Below are positions 13,600-25,117 of a DNA stretch of 64,000 nt, in pieces. The DNA comes from Pseudocercospora fijiensis CIRAD86 (lineage: Eukaryota; Ascomycota; Dothideomycetes; Mycosphaerellales; Mycosphaerellaceae), in the NCBI RefSeq assembly GCF_000340215.1, contig NW_006921545.1, forward strand, positions 942,786 to 1,006,785. The letters are read 5' to 3'. Position 1 is the first letter of the stretch, and the number at the start of each line of letters is the position of its first letter. The notes under the pieces are model-generated. The model worked only from the letters and a program-made list of their open reading frames with translations, did no database searches and was not told the origin of the DNA. Position numbers and translations under genes: made by a program.

Positions 13600-14236
13600 C
13601 CTTATCGGATACTTTAAGTCTACCCTTCGTTTTCTACGGGATATCTCTCGTACCGAAGCTCGAAAAGTTCGACATAATATCTAGAAATATATTATTAAAG
13701 ATCGGCTCCTATTCTACTAGCGATATCCGAACTACCCCTTCTAATAAGTAATTAATAGCGAGAAGGTTCGAGACGAAATAATCTAATCGTTTTATTAGGA
13801 TTATAGCTATAAGGGCCGGGAAGTTGTATATTATCTAGCCTCTAAAAGATACTTCTAGTATAGTATATAGTCCTAAATCGCTACGTAGGTTCGGTCCTAT
13901 CGGATATACTAAATACGAGAAGGATATAGAATTACTAGAACACTTTACCCTACCTCTATTCGGGTTATTAGCCGTCGCTAGGTTACCGATATACTCTATA
14001 TCGCTAATAAGGGATCTATTGCCTTAGCCTACGAGGTTATTAGTAGCTAGGTTAAAGGGAGGATATTAAATTATATAGATAAATCGGTTACTACGAACTA
14101 AATAGCTAAGATCCTATATAAGGAGGTCTACTATAGATATAGCTACCTAGATAAATCCGTTATAGATAATAGTACTAAAAACCGAAAGGATACTAAGGAG
14201 TTACTCGAGCGAATAGCTATCTACTAAGTCTAGATT
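13600..14236 (+). pseudogene. Gypsy integrase, 5' part (outer element)
   Basis: The frame shows the zinc-binding HHCC region (GYKGREV-type segment near 13810) and the catalytic core up to a Y*V*I sequence that ends at the insertion point. His/Cys ligands now read Tyr. The frame continues at 21512 after the nested element, with the AGATT/GGATT repeat counted once, into ISPYYLEVNS*IEV. The core is thus split between the second and third catalytic residues. Family assignment is secure; the catalytic residues were not all traced. Confidence 0.8.
14232..14236 (+). repeat. Target-site duplication of inner Gypsy, left copy
   Basis: AGATT here matches GGATT at 21512-21516. The first base differs by G-to-A. 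In this copy it is preceded by T, so a TpG to TpA RIP change explains it; in the right copy it is preceded by A and was spared. Confidence 0.8.
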
Positions 14237-14382
14237 TGTTAAGGGGTCGGTAACTAAGTAAATAGTTTAAAACGAGTTTTTAAGGATAGCTATCTACGAG
14301 AGGCGCGAGAGCGTAGAAGAAGTATAAAAGCTAATACCTTAGGTATCTAAGCAACTATAGTATAGTAGGTTATCTTATAATA
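14237..14382 (-). repeat. 3' LTR of inner Gypsy
   Basis: Begins TGTTAAGGGG on the plus strand and aligns end to end with 21366-21511. The differences are nearly all C/T or G/A. On the element's strand the LTR ends fit TGTTA...TAACA after allowing for RIP. Confidence 0.9.
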
Positions 14383-14395
14383 CTATCCCCCCCTT
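14383..14395 (-). other. Polypurine tract of inner Gypsy
   Basis: On the minus strand the sequence AAGGGGGGGATAG lies directly before the 3' LTR, where plus-strand cDNA priming takes place in LTR retrotransposons. Its position fixes the element's orientation independently of the coding sequence. Confidence 0.8.
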
Positions 14396-14499
14396 AAGGC
14401 GGAGGCAACGAAGCTATCTTAATAGTATATAAATCGTTATAATAGGCGTTATCGGAAGTCCTTAGTAGACTAATCGTCGGTAGTAGTAAGTAATAGGCG

Positions 14500-17400
14500 T
14501 AACGTAGTTTCCTACGGACGATATAAGAGGTAAATAGTATGCTTACAGCTAGAGCCGCAGCTAGGGTCTCGAAGAGAGCTATACTAGAGGGCTATACCGG
14601 TAAGGTATTTAATACTTCGGCGGACGGGTTAAGCTAAAGGCGTATTATATACTAACTAACGAAGAGGTACTGCTAGCGGAAGCTTCTCGATATCCTTATA
14701 TAGTATCTAATCTTCTAGCTTCTTCTAACCCGGCGGAGGCTCTACTACTTAAGGGTTATTATAATACTAATTAGCGATAGCGTCCTTAGTAGTGCCCTTT
14801 AAGTCCTTATACTTATTATCTATAAGCGCTCTACTAGCCTACTATATAGTATAGATTATAATCTTCTTAGAGCGGCTATTCTTCTATTTGCTTACTACGA
14901 CCTTATCGACTTCCTATTTCTTATTTCCTTCTTCGTCGGCTTCGGGCGGCGGTTCGGTATTAGTCTAGTTAGTATATAGCTTACCGTTATCGAGCCGTAG
15001 AAGGGAGGTATAGAAGCGGTCGTAAATGCGTATTATCTTAGGTAGGGCGAGTTAATATACGTCTAGTACGATAACGCGAATAATCTCGAAGGGACCGACG
15101 TATTTATAGTTAAGTTTCTTTACTAGTCGCTTAGTCTAAATATTACGTATATTAAGCTATACCTTCTCTCCGAGCTTATACGCGCGCGCTAGTCTATAGC
15201 GCCTAGGCTTATCGTTAGCCGCTATAGTACGTACCTAAGTATACTATATCTATATAATAAGGTGTTTATATAAGAGCTCTATTTGCTTCGTAAATTCGTT
15301 AGCTTTAAGCTCGGACGTACGTACGGGTCCTACTATAGGTAGGTCTAGTTTTATAGGCTTAGCGGATCGGGTACGAGGGTTGCGGCCTATAGTTATAAAG
15401 AAGCTACTTACGCTAGTAACTAACGATTAAATACTGTTAGCTACGAATTTAGTATTAGGTATCTAATTAACCTAGTCGTCTTATATATAATTAATATAGG
15501 CGCGAAGGTACTACTCGAGTTCTTTATTCGTATTCTCGGATTGCCTATTAGTCGTAGGGTAGAAGGCCGTAGATAGTCGTTATTCTATACTAAGGTTCTT
15601 TATTAAGCGTTTATAGAAGGCTAATATCTACTAGGAGCCGCGGTCGGAATAGATAACGTCTATATACCCTATATCCTTCTATATATACTAGTACTAGAGG
15701 TCGCCGGTATACTCGGCTATTATATTTAGCGTAGGTAGGAAACGCTTACGCTTCGATAAGCGGTAAGTTCCTATTAGGATATTCTCTTAGACGTTGTTAT
15801 TAAGCCGATAGAGGCTAGGTAGAAGCTCTACGATATAGTCGAGAGTAACTTAGGTCTAGACTCCGTCCGGAAGTAGTAGCTAGCGAATATTACCTTAATA
15901 TTAATCGCGCTACGACTTTATATGCCTATAAGTAGCGTATACGTATACGTATCGCCGGATATCGTTATATATACCTAGCTAGTAGAAGTCTCTAGTAATT
16001 AGCTTATAAGTCTTCTCCCTACCCGGGTATCCGGCTAATAGCTCGTTATAGTAGATTCGTATAACCTCTTAGCAGAGGTCTCCTTCTAGAATATATACCT
16101 TGTCTTATATATAGATCTATCCTTCGTCGCCTATACGGCAATCTACTAGAGAGATACCTATATTAAGCTTAGCTAATATAGACTACTTTATACGATCTTA
16201 CCTAGTATCTAGAGCTTCGCGGATAGCTATTATAAGGGGATTATCGTCGTATATAGCTTTAATAAGTTCTTTCTAAAGGAGCGTTACTATAGATATTAAG
16301 GACTTCGAGCGCTAAGAGAGCTAACTAATATTAATTATAAGCGATATTAGTAGTAGAGTAAGAGTCGATACTTAGATACGCGATTTAGAACGTATCTAGC
16401 GCTATACTATCTAATAGATTGTAAGCTTTAAAGACGACTTGTTAGCGATTACGAACGTTATCGGTACTATCTTAGTCTTACGACCTTCTAGTAAGAGCGT
16501 TAGCTTTAGTATTGTCCTTACCTAGCTAATAGTCGATTTTAAACTTAAAAGCGGAGAGGAATTTACTCTATCTCGCTTACCGTCGATTAAGCTACTTAGT
16601 CGTTATAAAGTGTTATAGGGTACTATAATTAGTAAGGACTTTAATAATATAGTTAGACCCTATTAGCTCCGGTCTCTATTCTTCGAATGCCTTTACGATA
16701 GCTATAAGTTCTTTATTATAGATCTTATAGTTATACTTAGTAGGTAGTATCTTCTTAGAGTAGAAAGCGACTAGGCGTAGGGCGCTAGTATCGTCTAGCT
16801 AGGATAAGACTCTACTTATAACGCAGTCTAAAGAGTTAGTTTTAACTATATAGGGCTTATTAGGATTATAGTATATAAGAACTAGTACTAATATAAAGGC
16901 TTCCTTAAGCGCTTCGAAGGACTACTAGTACTCCGTAGTCTAGACGAAGGGAGCTCTCTATTTAGGGTCCTTCGAGTATATACCCTTCGTAAGTACGGTT
17001 ATTAGCTATACGAGGTACGAGAAGTTCTCGATAAACCTATAGTAGAAGTTTGCTATTCCTAGAAATGCTAATATATCCTTAATATTCCGTAGCGTAGCCT
17101 AGCTTAATATTGCTTCGTCTTTAGCTAGGTCTATCTTTAAGCCTTCCTAAGTAATAATAATACTAAGGTACTTTACTTCCTTAGCGAAGAACTTACTCTT
17201 AAAGATATCGAGCGGTAGTTCGAATTCTTTAAATCGCTAAAGCACTACCTTAATATACTAGATATATAACTCTCTCTTACCGTCGGTATAAACTATAGTA
17301 TTATCGAGATAAGCTAAGTAGAACTCGTCTAGGTAGTCGTAGAGTGCTTTATTAATATAACGTTAGAACGCCGTAGGTACGTTATAAAGGCCGAATAGTA

Positions 17401-18780
17401 CTACTAGGTACTCGTAGGTACCGTAACGAGTCGTAAATGCTATCTTCTATTTATCGCTAGCTTTAATACGGATTATATTAAAAGCGGCGATAATATTAAG
17501 AATAGTAAACTACTTAGCTCGAGCTATTCGACCGAGCGTCTCCCTTACTATTAGAATCTAATATCGGTCCTTTAATATAATCTTATTAATAGTACGATAG
17601 TCTACGTGAACTCGGAGACCTCGGCTAGGCTTCTTTATAATAAGGACTAGTAAAGCGACCCTAGTAGCTAACTCCTTAATAGTACTATTTGCCCTCTATT
17701 CGTTAATATGCTTCTTAATTACTAAGTTCTTAAGTGCGCTTATCGGCCGCGGCCTCGCAAATAGTAGCTTAGCGTCGTCTTTAAAGTTAATTTCGAGGTC
17801 TATACCCTCTCTATATAGTAGTAGTCTCTTAGCGCGCTCTTATTAGAAACATTCCTAGTACTCCCTAAACTCTAGTAGTAGTATGTCTTTTATAACTTTC
17901 TCTATAACGGGCTCCTTACCTTTTATATAAATCTCTACGTCCCTAGGCGTAAGTATATAGGCGTAGATACCGACTATATAAAGCGCGTCCTTAGTAGTAT
18001 AGGTATCGTCGTCGAAATCCTATATAAGATAGGCTTTATCGTTTTCGGAAGGCGGATCGTAATATGCTTCGCCGATAGTTATAGCGGAGATAATAGAAGT
18101 CGGACTTAGTATAGAAGCGGGAAGTTAGCGGCGCGTATTAGAAGTAAGAGTTAGAGTAGGCATTATACTATCTACGGTAGAGCATTTAATCTAGTAATAT
18201 AATCTTAGCGTAATAATGCCGGCTTGCTAGTTAATATTAGTAGGACGATACCGTATCTACTAATCTATTCCTAGTATAAAGTCGTATTCTCCTAGGTTAG
18301 TAACCTTAACGTTAATATCTTCTTTTATACTATTAAGGTCTAAGCTCGTATAGAGGACTCGTAATATCTTACTACCCTTAGCTTACTTATAGTCTCTAAC
18401 GCCTACTAGCTATAGTAATCTTATCCGAGATACTAAGTGTCTTACGAACTACGAGTAGCTAAAGGAGGTCGTATAACCGATATCGATAAGGCATTTAGCT
18501 AGTTTACTATCTACTAGTCCGGTAATAATAACGTACCTACCTATCTTAGGTATAAGGGTAGGATCGATATTAATAGCGGTAGCGTCGATAATAGTTAGTA
18601 AGTTATCGTTATATATAATAAGTTACTACTTTAATTAAGGCTTCGGTAGATCTTTCTAGATATACGAATAGGATAAGAGTCGCCCTAAGTACTATATATA
18701 TACTTAGAGCTTACTCTTTTAATTGCTCTTAGTAAGATAGTAGTATCTCGACCGACGTAGTAGCGTTCGTTAGCTTGCTA
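14500..18780 (-). pseudogene. Gypsy Pol (inner): protease, RT, RNase H, integrase
   Basis: On the minus strand, RT motifs are clear between about 17640 and 17280: VDYRTINKIILKDRY, FTILNIIAAFNIIRIK (motif A region), VLFGLYNVPTAFQRYIN (usual PFGLxNAPATFQ) and YLDNTIVYT at about 17300 for the catalytic YLDD (second GAT to AAT fits TpG to TpA). The integrase core is at about 15700-15470 with VIYSDRGS (catalytic Asp) and TTNRQSENTNKELE (catalytic Glu). Protease should lie between about 18780 and 18000 but was not resolved. In active relatives this polyprotein copies and inserts the element; this copy has many stops. Confidence 0.9.
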
Positions 18781-18829
18781 CTACTACTACTATTATTATT
18801 ATTCGCGCTATTCCTACTCTTACGCTTAT

Positions 18830-20640
18830 AGAAGGGGAAGAGAGGGCAGTCCGGCTTAGTACGAATATAATTGCTATCGTAGTATACGAAGTAGGAGTTC
18901 TTATCCTCCTATAGCTTCTCTAAGATCGGCTTATAATAATATATCTTGCTATTAATAGTAATAGGCTAGTTGTAGTCGGTACGCATTTCCTCGTTAGTCT
19001 AATATATAGTCTTCTTCGATCGTAGAGGAGTCTCGCTATCTTTGTCCTTTTTCTTCTAGCTAGTCCCGCTACCTCTACTACCTCCGCTACTCTTCTTCTA
19101 TAGCTTGCTACGGGTAGTATTAATATCGTAGATACGTAGCTTATTTCTTATACCCTTAAGCGTTATAAAGAACTTAGAACGGATTAACTACTCGAACTCC
19201 GTATTTAGCTTATCGCGTAAGTAATCTATTATTATCTCGTCGTTAGTATATCTACTACTTAGGAATAGCTAATAGTAGATAAACTTTAGCTAGAAGCTAG
19301 AAAAGGCTTTATCTTTGCCTTATTATAGAACGGCGAACTTAGTACGCTTAGTATACTTCTAGTATTAATCGCCCTATCGCTCTTCTATAAAGTCTAGAGC
19401 GGCTACGTATATCTTAAAGGTATAGATAATAGGCTCGAGATAGTTCTACGCGTTAGATATCGTATTGTCTAAGATAGCGTAGACCTTCTTCTTCTTAGAC
19501 TTCTTACTCTAGCTAAGAGTAAATATTATCTTACTCTTCTACTTACGGAAGGGAATATCCTTATCTTTAGAGCTCTTACTCTTGTCCTTCTCCTCTTTAG
19601 TAGCGTAGACTAGTAGGAGCTTTATAGACTTGTCTTTATACTTATAAGTACGATCGCGGCTTTAGTAATAGCCTCGATAGTCTCGATCGTACTCGTTAGA
19701 TTCGGAGTCGGAGGGACTAGAGCTAGAGTTAGGGTCGGAGCCGCGATCGGTATTAGTAGAAGTAGTATAAACGTTCTCGAGACGACGTCGATCTGCCGTT
19801 TCTCTACTACTCTCCTTTCTATAACTAGCTAGGCGGTCTTTTAGCGGCGTATTATAGGCGGTCTTAGTATCTAATACGCTATATAACGCCTATACCCTTA
19901 TTCTAGCGAGCTATATAGAAGACGGTATCTTTATCGTCGGTCTCCTTATTTAAGTCGTTAAGGAGAGCTGCGGCTAGATCGTTAGTATCGTCTTAATCTC
20001 TATAAATCCGCTTAGGGTAGCGGCGGCGAGGTATATAACCTATAGTACTCTACTTAGCTTTATCTAGCTAGAGAATTAATTACTTAATCTCGTTACGTAG
20101 GGAGGTATTAGCCGTCTCTAGTCTCTATATCTCTACTTTATCCTTCTACTTCTAGTCCTATATTTACGCGAGCTTATCCCGCGCCGAAGAGATAGCCTTA
20201 TTATACTTATATACCTTAGAACCGAGTAGGTATAACTAATTTACCTTCTCGTTTAAGTCCTTAGCTATAGTAGTATTAGTATCCTTAAGATAGCCTATAC
20301 GCTTTACTAGTAATAACGCTTCCTTCTTAGCTTATCTCTCCTTATCTATAGCTTCTTAGAGGATTGCTAGCTAATTAGACTATAGTAAGGCGGCGTTATC
20401 TAATAAGTTAAGCTACTTCTTAGGGTACTTCTATACGCGCTCTACTAAATCTTAGCTAGTAGAGATGTCTTTAAAGTGCTTCGGGTTATACTAGAGGATT
20501 TCTTCGCCTCGCTAGTTAAAGTCGATTAGTATAAACTTAGAGTAGTCGAGGTATTAACCGGGTCTAGTACGAGTTCCTTGCTCTTAATTAAGGACTGTCC
20601 TACCTCCGCCTAATCCGGATATACTGTCTCGTAGTCGAGG
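18830..20640 (-). pseudogene. Gypsy Gag with zinc knuckle (inner element)
   Basis: Near 18900-18850 the minus strand reads YFVYYDSNYIRTKPDC, the CCHC knuckle C-x2-C-x4-H-x-C pattern with Cys and His turned to Tyr by RIP. Upstream on the same strand (to about 20640) lies a charged, helical Gag-like region with SD/E-rich and R-rich patches at about 19700. The Gag start was not identified because ATG becomes ATA under RIP. Confidence 0.7.
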
Positions 20641-21365
20641 GCGTAATCCTAATCTTAGCGATCTAATAGATCGAGCTAGAGATATAAGTTACGACTCTTT
20701 ATCTCGGCGGAACTTCCGCGCGCGAGGATTAGGTTCGAGTAGATTGCCGTCGGTATCGTATAGTTAAAGAGCTAGGTCTTAATCGTTATCTAGAGGCTCT
20801 AGTATATAGTAGCGGTAGGCTATCTTATTAGAAGATAGCTCGACGAAGGCGTCGTTAATACGTAGGTCGGTACGGCCTATTACCTCCTTATATTTGTCTC
20901 GCGTATACTACCCTAGCTTAGGTACGCCGACGGGAGCTCTAGGACCTCCCTTATTGTCGTCTATATTATCGAGACCTTCTTTAACGTTAAATAACCTACC
21001 GTCCTTATCGTCTAGAGGTTCTTAAGGCTACTATTCTACTATAGAAGCGTATAATTCTTACTATAGAGTTTAAGACTAAGACTAAGTACTATACTATAGT
21101 ACTAGCGGAGGTATAAAGCCGTCCTCTAGTTAAAGCGTAGATATACCGTTATTACCCTTACCTTACTAGTTATTAATATAGAAGAATGTATCTTTAAGCT
21201 AAGAAGAGTCTATTTAGATACTACTAATAGCTCTATTTATACTATACCGTTTATATAGCGATACGTTATTCTTAGGATCTAAGGCGTCTAGTCTACGCTA
21301 TAGGACCGAGATATAACTATAGACCTAAAAGTCGCGTCTCGATCTATTTAGAGATCTTCGAGAAA

Positions 21366-21511
21366 TATTAAAGAGTCGGCAACTAAGTAGATAATATAAA
21401 ACGAGTTCTCGAAGATAGCTATCTACGAGAGGCGCGAGAGCGCGGAAGAAGTATAAAAGCTAATACCTTAGGTATCTAAGTAACTATAGTATAGTAGGTT
21501 ACCCCGTAATA
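21366..21511 (-). repeat. 5' LTR of inner Gypsy
   Basis: Partner of 14237-14382; about 146 bp, with nearly all differences transitions. Short for a Gypsy LTR but within the range seen in fungi. Confidence 0.9.
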
Positions 21512-21516
21512 GGATT
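21512..21516 (+). repeat. Target-site duplication of inner Gypsy, right copy
   Basis: GGATT, partner of AGATT at 14232-14236; see that entry for why the copies differ. Confidence 0.8.
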
Positions 21517-21616
21517 TCCCCGTACTATCTAGAGGTAAATAGTTAGATAGAAGTCGGGAACCTACCTATCCTTACTATCCTTTCTAAGCGAACTAATAGT
21601 ACTATAAAGTAGACCC
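21512..21616 (+). pseudogene. Gypsy integrase, 3' part (outer element)
   Basis: The frame GG-ATT-TCC-CCG reads ISPYYLEVNS*IEV followed by NLPILTILSKRT, corresponding to the conserved SPYHPxANGxVE region at the end of the integrase core. It continues the frame broken at 14236. Similarity is lost after about 21616, so the C-terminal integrase domain is absent. Confidence 0.8.
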
Positions 21617-21620
21617 TATA

Positions 21621-22015
21621 GTAGTTCGGGTTAGTTTAGTTTAGTTTACTAAGCCGAAGATCTAGTTTAATTTAGGTTAGTTTGCTAAGCAACTATAGGA
21701 TTAGCTAGTTCGAACTATAGAATTTATCGGTTTCTAAGAAGTATAAGAATGTCTACGTAACTTGAAGCAAGCCCTTTATAAGATACGAGAGTATAGCCGG
21801 TAGTATAGCCGGCATTTTTTAGTTATAGGAAGGTACTTATATAACCCTAAATCTATAGACAATTAGCTAAGGGCACTAACTAATTAAAAGCATACATATA
21901 TATAAGCTATTATAGTTTAGTTTAGAAACTACACTTATTACGTATAAATTTTATCTTTCCGCTCGCTATTTAATTCCCTAACTACTCGGTAGAGTATTAT
22001 TATCTAGATCTAGGT
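21621..22015. other. Unassigned; GTTAGTTT-type repeats
   Basis: Contains short GGTTAGTTTAG / TTAGTTTGCTAAGC repeats at about 21627-21705 and two AGCCGG-type units at about 21793-21813. No gene recognised. Confidence 0.4.
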
Positions 22016-22480
22016 AGAACTTATCGATTTCCCTAGAAGCCCTCCTTAAGAAGTTCTAATACTTTCTAACTAAACTATTCTCTAATATTAAGTACTAGGA
22101 TAGCTCCTCCTTCGGTATTAGTATAGTATATAAAAGAGCTATAAGGCAGCTCTATATAACGTTCTACTAGTTACTCGCTATACTAAGGCCGAATACTAGT
22201 TCGTTCCTTAGAACTCTTAGTTATTTAGGAGATATTAAGGGTAGGGTAGGTAGTAACTTCGTATTATATAAGGAGGTAGAGGCTGCTATAGAGGAGTCCT
22301 TTAACCTATAGAAGATAGTAAAAGATATAGAGGTAGCTATAGGTCTAGGTACCTAGTTAAATTTCTAGTAGGTAGAGTATAAGGATATTTAGAGGGAGTA
22401 TTAGATAGAGTTACGAAGGCAGGTATATAATATAGTCTAGAAAATAGGGATAATGCCTATAAGTATAAGTATTAGGCTCT
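22016..22480 (+). pseudogene. Unrecognised coding relic (~155 codons)
   Basis: One frame from about SISLEALLKKF to QVYNIV*KIGIMP stays readable for about 155 codons; its stops are all TAG/TAA, consistent with RIP of Gln codons. Composition is that of a soluble helical protein (EVEAAIEESFNL, VKDIEVAIGLG). It lies between two blocks of AGCCGG-type repeats, so it may belong to the same mobile family as the hAT relic at 26.4-28.9 kb, but no domain was recognised. Confidence 0.35.
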
Positions 22481-22580
22481 TTAACCTTCCTTATCTTTCC
22501 CTATTTTCTTTTTATAAAACTCTAAACTAATATAAATTAACCGGAATATCTATCTTCTTTTAGTTCTTTAAAAAAACCTA

Positions 22581-22629
22581 GTAGCGTAGCCGGTAGCGTA
22601 GCCGGTAGCGTAGCCGGTAGCGTAGCCGG
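22581..22629. repeat. 12-bp tandem repeat, GTAGCGTAGCCG x 4
   Basis: Four consecutive identical units starting at 22581, 22593, 22605 and 22617. The same 12-mer occurs inverted at 23207-23238, so the two blocks flank the second exon of the H3-like relic A as an inverted repeat. Confidence 0.9.
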
Positions 22630-23172
22630 CCTTTTTACTCCTTAGTACTAACGGGATTTTCGAAGACTTCTATTCCGTACGGCTAATAAAGCATACTATA
22701 CTATATATATATACTTAGAGAGTATTTAGAGCGCGGTATATAGCGCCGTATAATAGCGGCTTATTTCGTATATAGAAAAGCTTATAGACGATACTACGAA
22801 TATCCTTCCTACTAGAATATCTATCCTACCTAGCACTATCTCGAATATAGATATTCTAGCCTTTTAGAATCTAATCGAGTGCTTTAAAATTCTTCTCTAT
22901 AATCGTTATACGCTTCGCGTAGATAGCTATAAGGTTAACCGCTAAAATAGTATTAGTATAGTCTAAAAAGAGGTAGAAGAGAAACATATATTCGAAGATA
23001 CGAACTAGGTAGGCTTCTATAGCCTCTTAAAGGGCGCCTATCGCGGAGGCTTAGAAGCGAAGGTCTACTCTATAAATCTAGGCAATTTCGCGAATAAGTC
23101 GTTAGAACGGAGCTTTACGGATTAGGAGATTAGAACTCTTCTAATACTTCCGAATCTTATAGAGGGCTACGG

Positions 23173-23251
23173 CTAAAGAAGGATTAGTAAAAAGATAGTA
23201 AGAATACCGGCTACGCTACCGGCTACGCTACCGGCTATAAATAGGACTTAC
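23173..23251 (-). other. Predicted intron of H3-like relic A
   Basis: Donor GTAAGT (23251-23246), ACTAAT branch-like motif near 23186, acceptor TTTAG ending at 23173. Removing it restores the H3 GTVAL motif in frame. The intron contains about 2.6 copies of the 12-bp CCGGCTACGCTA repeat. Confidence 0.75.
23207..23238. repeat. 12-bp repeat, inverted partner of 22581-22629
   Basis: CCGGCTACGCTA repeated about 2.6 times, the reverse complement of the array at 22581. Located inside the predicted H3-like intron. Confidence 0.85.
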
Positions 23252-23600
23252 TTCCTAGGCGCTATCGACGCTTCGTACAATTGTTACTACTAGTAGTAGA
23301 AGCGCTAGTCGTCGTCTTACGTAGAGCCTTACTCGCCGTTATCTTATACGGAGCCTTACTCGCGACGCCCTTTCTAGTACCGGAGCTAGCGGTAGTAGTA
23401 GTAGCCTTCTTACGTTAATATACTATACTAGTTCTCCTATTTCCGGTCTTATTACGACCTATAGAAGTAGTAGGTCCCTTCTTACGAGGCGTCGTAACTT
23501 AGTTAAGTAGACTCGGTATTATAAAAGTCGTCGAATTAAGGAAAAAAGTAGGTTATAAAGGTATACGAAGGCGCGGGCGGAGCGAGGGTATTACGGAGGT

Positions 23601-24048
23601 AGTAGATATAAAGCGTAGAGGTATAGGTATCGATACGAAGGTTAAATATAGCAAGAGAGGTAGTATTGCGGTATCGCTAGGTAATAGAGTAAGCGTCGCG
23701 TAAGCCTATATTATAGTAACGTTAGAGTAAGGAAAGAAGGTAGATATAGCTAAAAAAGGCAGGTACGGCAAACTTTGAAATATAGCCGGTATATATAGCC
23801 GGTATAGTAATAGGCGAAAGCCTCCTTTTAATAAATAGCCGGCGTAATAATAGTATCCTACTATAGTATAGATATTCTTTAGTAATTCCCTTACTAGCTA
23901 TAGTAATCTTATAAGTAACCTAGGCCTATTACTAGGAAATATAAGAAATATTAGGTAGGCTATACTAAACAAGCTAGTTATTTAGTAGGAAAAGGCCTAC
24001 TAGCGTCTCTATATACCGGCTACGAGTACCGGCTATCGCTCTAAATTT
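23601..24048. other. Spacer with AGCCGG/CCGGCT motifs
   Basis: Holds AGCCGGTATATATAGCCGGT at about 23780-23800, another unit at about 23841, and ACCGGCTA twice at about 24015-24035. No gene recognised. These resemble the multi-unit ends of the hAT element and may be ends of non-autonomous copies. Confidence 0.4.
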
Positions 24049-25114
24049 AACTCCGCCCTATCTCGGAGGCTAAGGTACCGAGCGGAAACCCTATAGCTTA
24101 TATTTACTCGGTTATCGCGGAGCGCTTATAGGTAAGGTATTAGAAAAGAGTATAAAAAGTATGAGAAGAGTATCCTAGGATATAGGTCGTAAGTAAATAA
24201 GAGTAGTACGCCTAGTTATTTATATAGTACGTTATTCTATACGACTAAGAGCCTATATAGTCTCGTACTTCGCTTATAAGACCTCGACTCTACTAATATA
24301 CTATTAATCTCCTACTCGGTCGCTATCTTAATTCTTCTTCGAGTTGCCGGACTTAGTACGTATCTATCGCTATATAATAGCGCTACGTATTATAGAGAAT
24401 TAACTCCGCCGTATCTCGAAGGCTAAGGTACTAAGCGGAAATCCTATAGCTTATATTTACTCGGTTATCGGGGAGCGATTATAGGTAAGGGATTAGAAAA
24501 GAGTATAAAAAGTACGAGAAGAGTATCCTAGGATATAGATCGTAAGTAAATAAGAGTAATACGCCTAGTTATTTATATAGTACGTTACTCTATACGACTA
24601 AGAGCCTATATAATCTCGTACTTCGCTTATAAGACCTCGACTCTACTAATATACTATTAATCTCCTACTCGGTCGCTATCTTAATTCTTCTTCGAGTTGC
24701 CGGACTTAGTACGTATCTATAGCTATATAATAGCGCTACGTATTATAGAGAATTAACTCCGCCGTATCTCGAAGGCTAAGGTACCGAGCGGAAATCCTAT
24801 AGCTTATATTTACTCGGTTATCGCGGAGCGATTGTAGGTAAAGTATTAGAAAAGAGTATAAAAAGTACGAGAAGAGTATCCTAGGATATAGGTCGTAAGT
24901 AAATAAGAGTAATACGCCTAGTAATTTATATAGTACGTTACTCTAAGTAACTAGGAGCCTATAGTATCTTATACTTCGCTTATAAGACCTCGACTCTACT
25001 AGTATACTATCGATCTCCTCCTCGGTCGCTTATACGCTATCTTAATTCTTCTTCGAGTTACCGGACTTAGTACGTATCTATAGCTATATAATAGCGCTAC
25101 GTATTATAGAGAAT
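24049..25114. repeat. Three tandem copies of a 353-bp unit
   Basis: Units begin at 24049, 24402 and 24755, each with AACTCCGCC. The first two periods are exactly 353 bp; the third unit ends at GAGAAT (25114) and has a small insertion (TTATACGCT) near 25027. The copies are nearly identical even though RIP has saturated the region, so amplification probably came after most of the mutation. 353 is not a multiple of 3, so the array does not preserve a frame. Confidence 0.93.
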
Positions 25115-25117
25115 CTC

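Larger units (their letters stand above)
14237..21511 (-). mobile_element. Inner Ty3/Gypsy element, complete from LTR to LTR
   Basis: 7,275 bp bounded by two ~146-bp LTRs and a 5-bp target duplication. Reading on the minus strand: 5' LTR (21511-21366), Gag, a CCHC knuckle, protease, RT, RNase H, integrase, polypurine tract (14395-14383), 3' LTR. The LTR pair differs almost only by transitions, so most divergence is RIP rather than age. It sits inside the integrase of another Gypsy element in the opposite orientation. All coding regions are full of RIP stops. Confidence 0.93.
7980..21620 (+). mobile_element. Outer Ty3/Gypsy element, split by a nested Gypsy
   Basis: The order gag, protease, reverse transcriptase, RNase H, integrase on the plus strand is the Ty3/Gypsy order. 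The integrase frame stops at 14236, is interrupted by the minus-strand element at 14237-21511, and resumes at 21512 with ISPYYLEVN, matching the conserved integrase SPYHPxANG motif. The recognisable frame is lost after about 21616, so the 3' end and 3' LTR are missing or beyond recognition. RIP affects the whole length. Confidence 0.85.
22855..23600 (-). pseudogene. Histone H3-like relic A, with intron
   Basis: Minus strand. A basic tail (SKAPYKITASKALRK at about 23360-23310, compare GKAPRKQLASKAARK of H3) leads to KRR*RLG, then a predicted 79-bp intron (23251-23173: GTAAGT donor, TTACTAAT branch-like site, TTTAG acceptor). Splicing gives LGTVALYKIRKY*K, matching H3 PGTVALREIRRYQK, followed by LLIRKAPF*RLIREIA*, DLRF*ASAIGAL*EAIEAYLV and AIYAKRITI. 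The stops fall at H3 Gln positions. Loop 1 is of canonical H3 length, not the longer CENP-A type. A ~48-bp insertion after the FE of LFED (22943-22990), containing ACTAATAC and ending TTTTAG, may be a second intron. The tail is longer than in replicative H3 and its start was not found. Confidence 0.85.
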
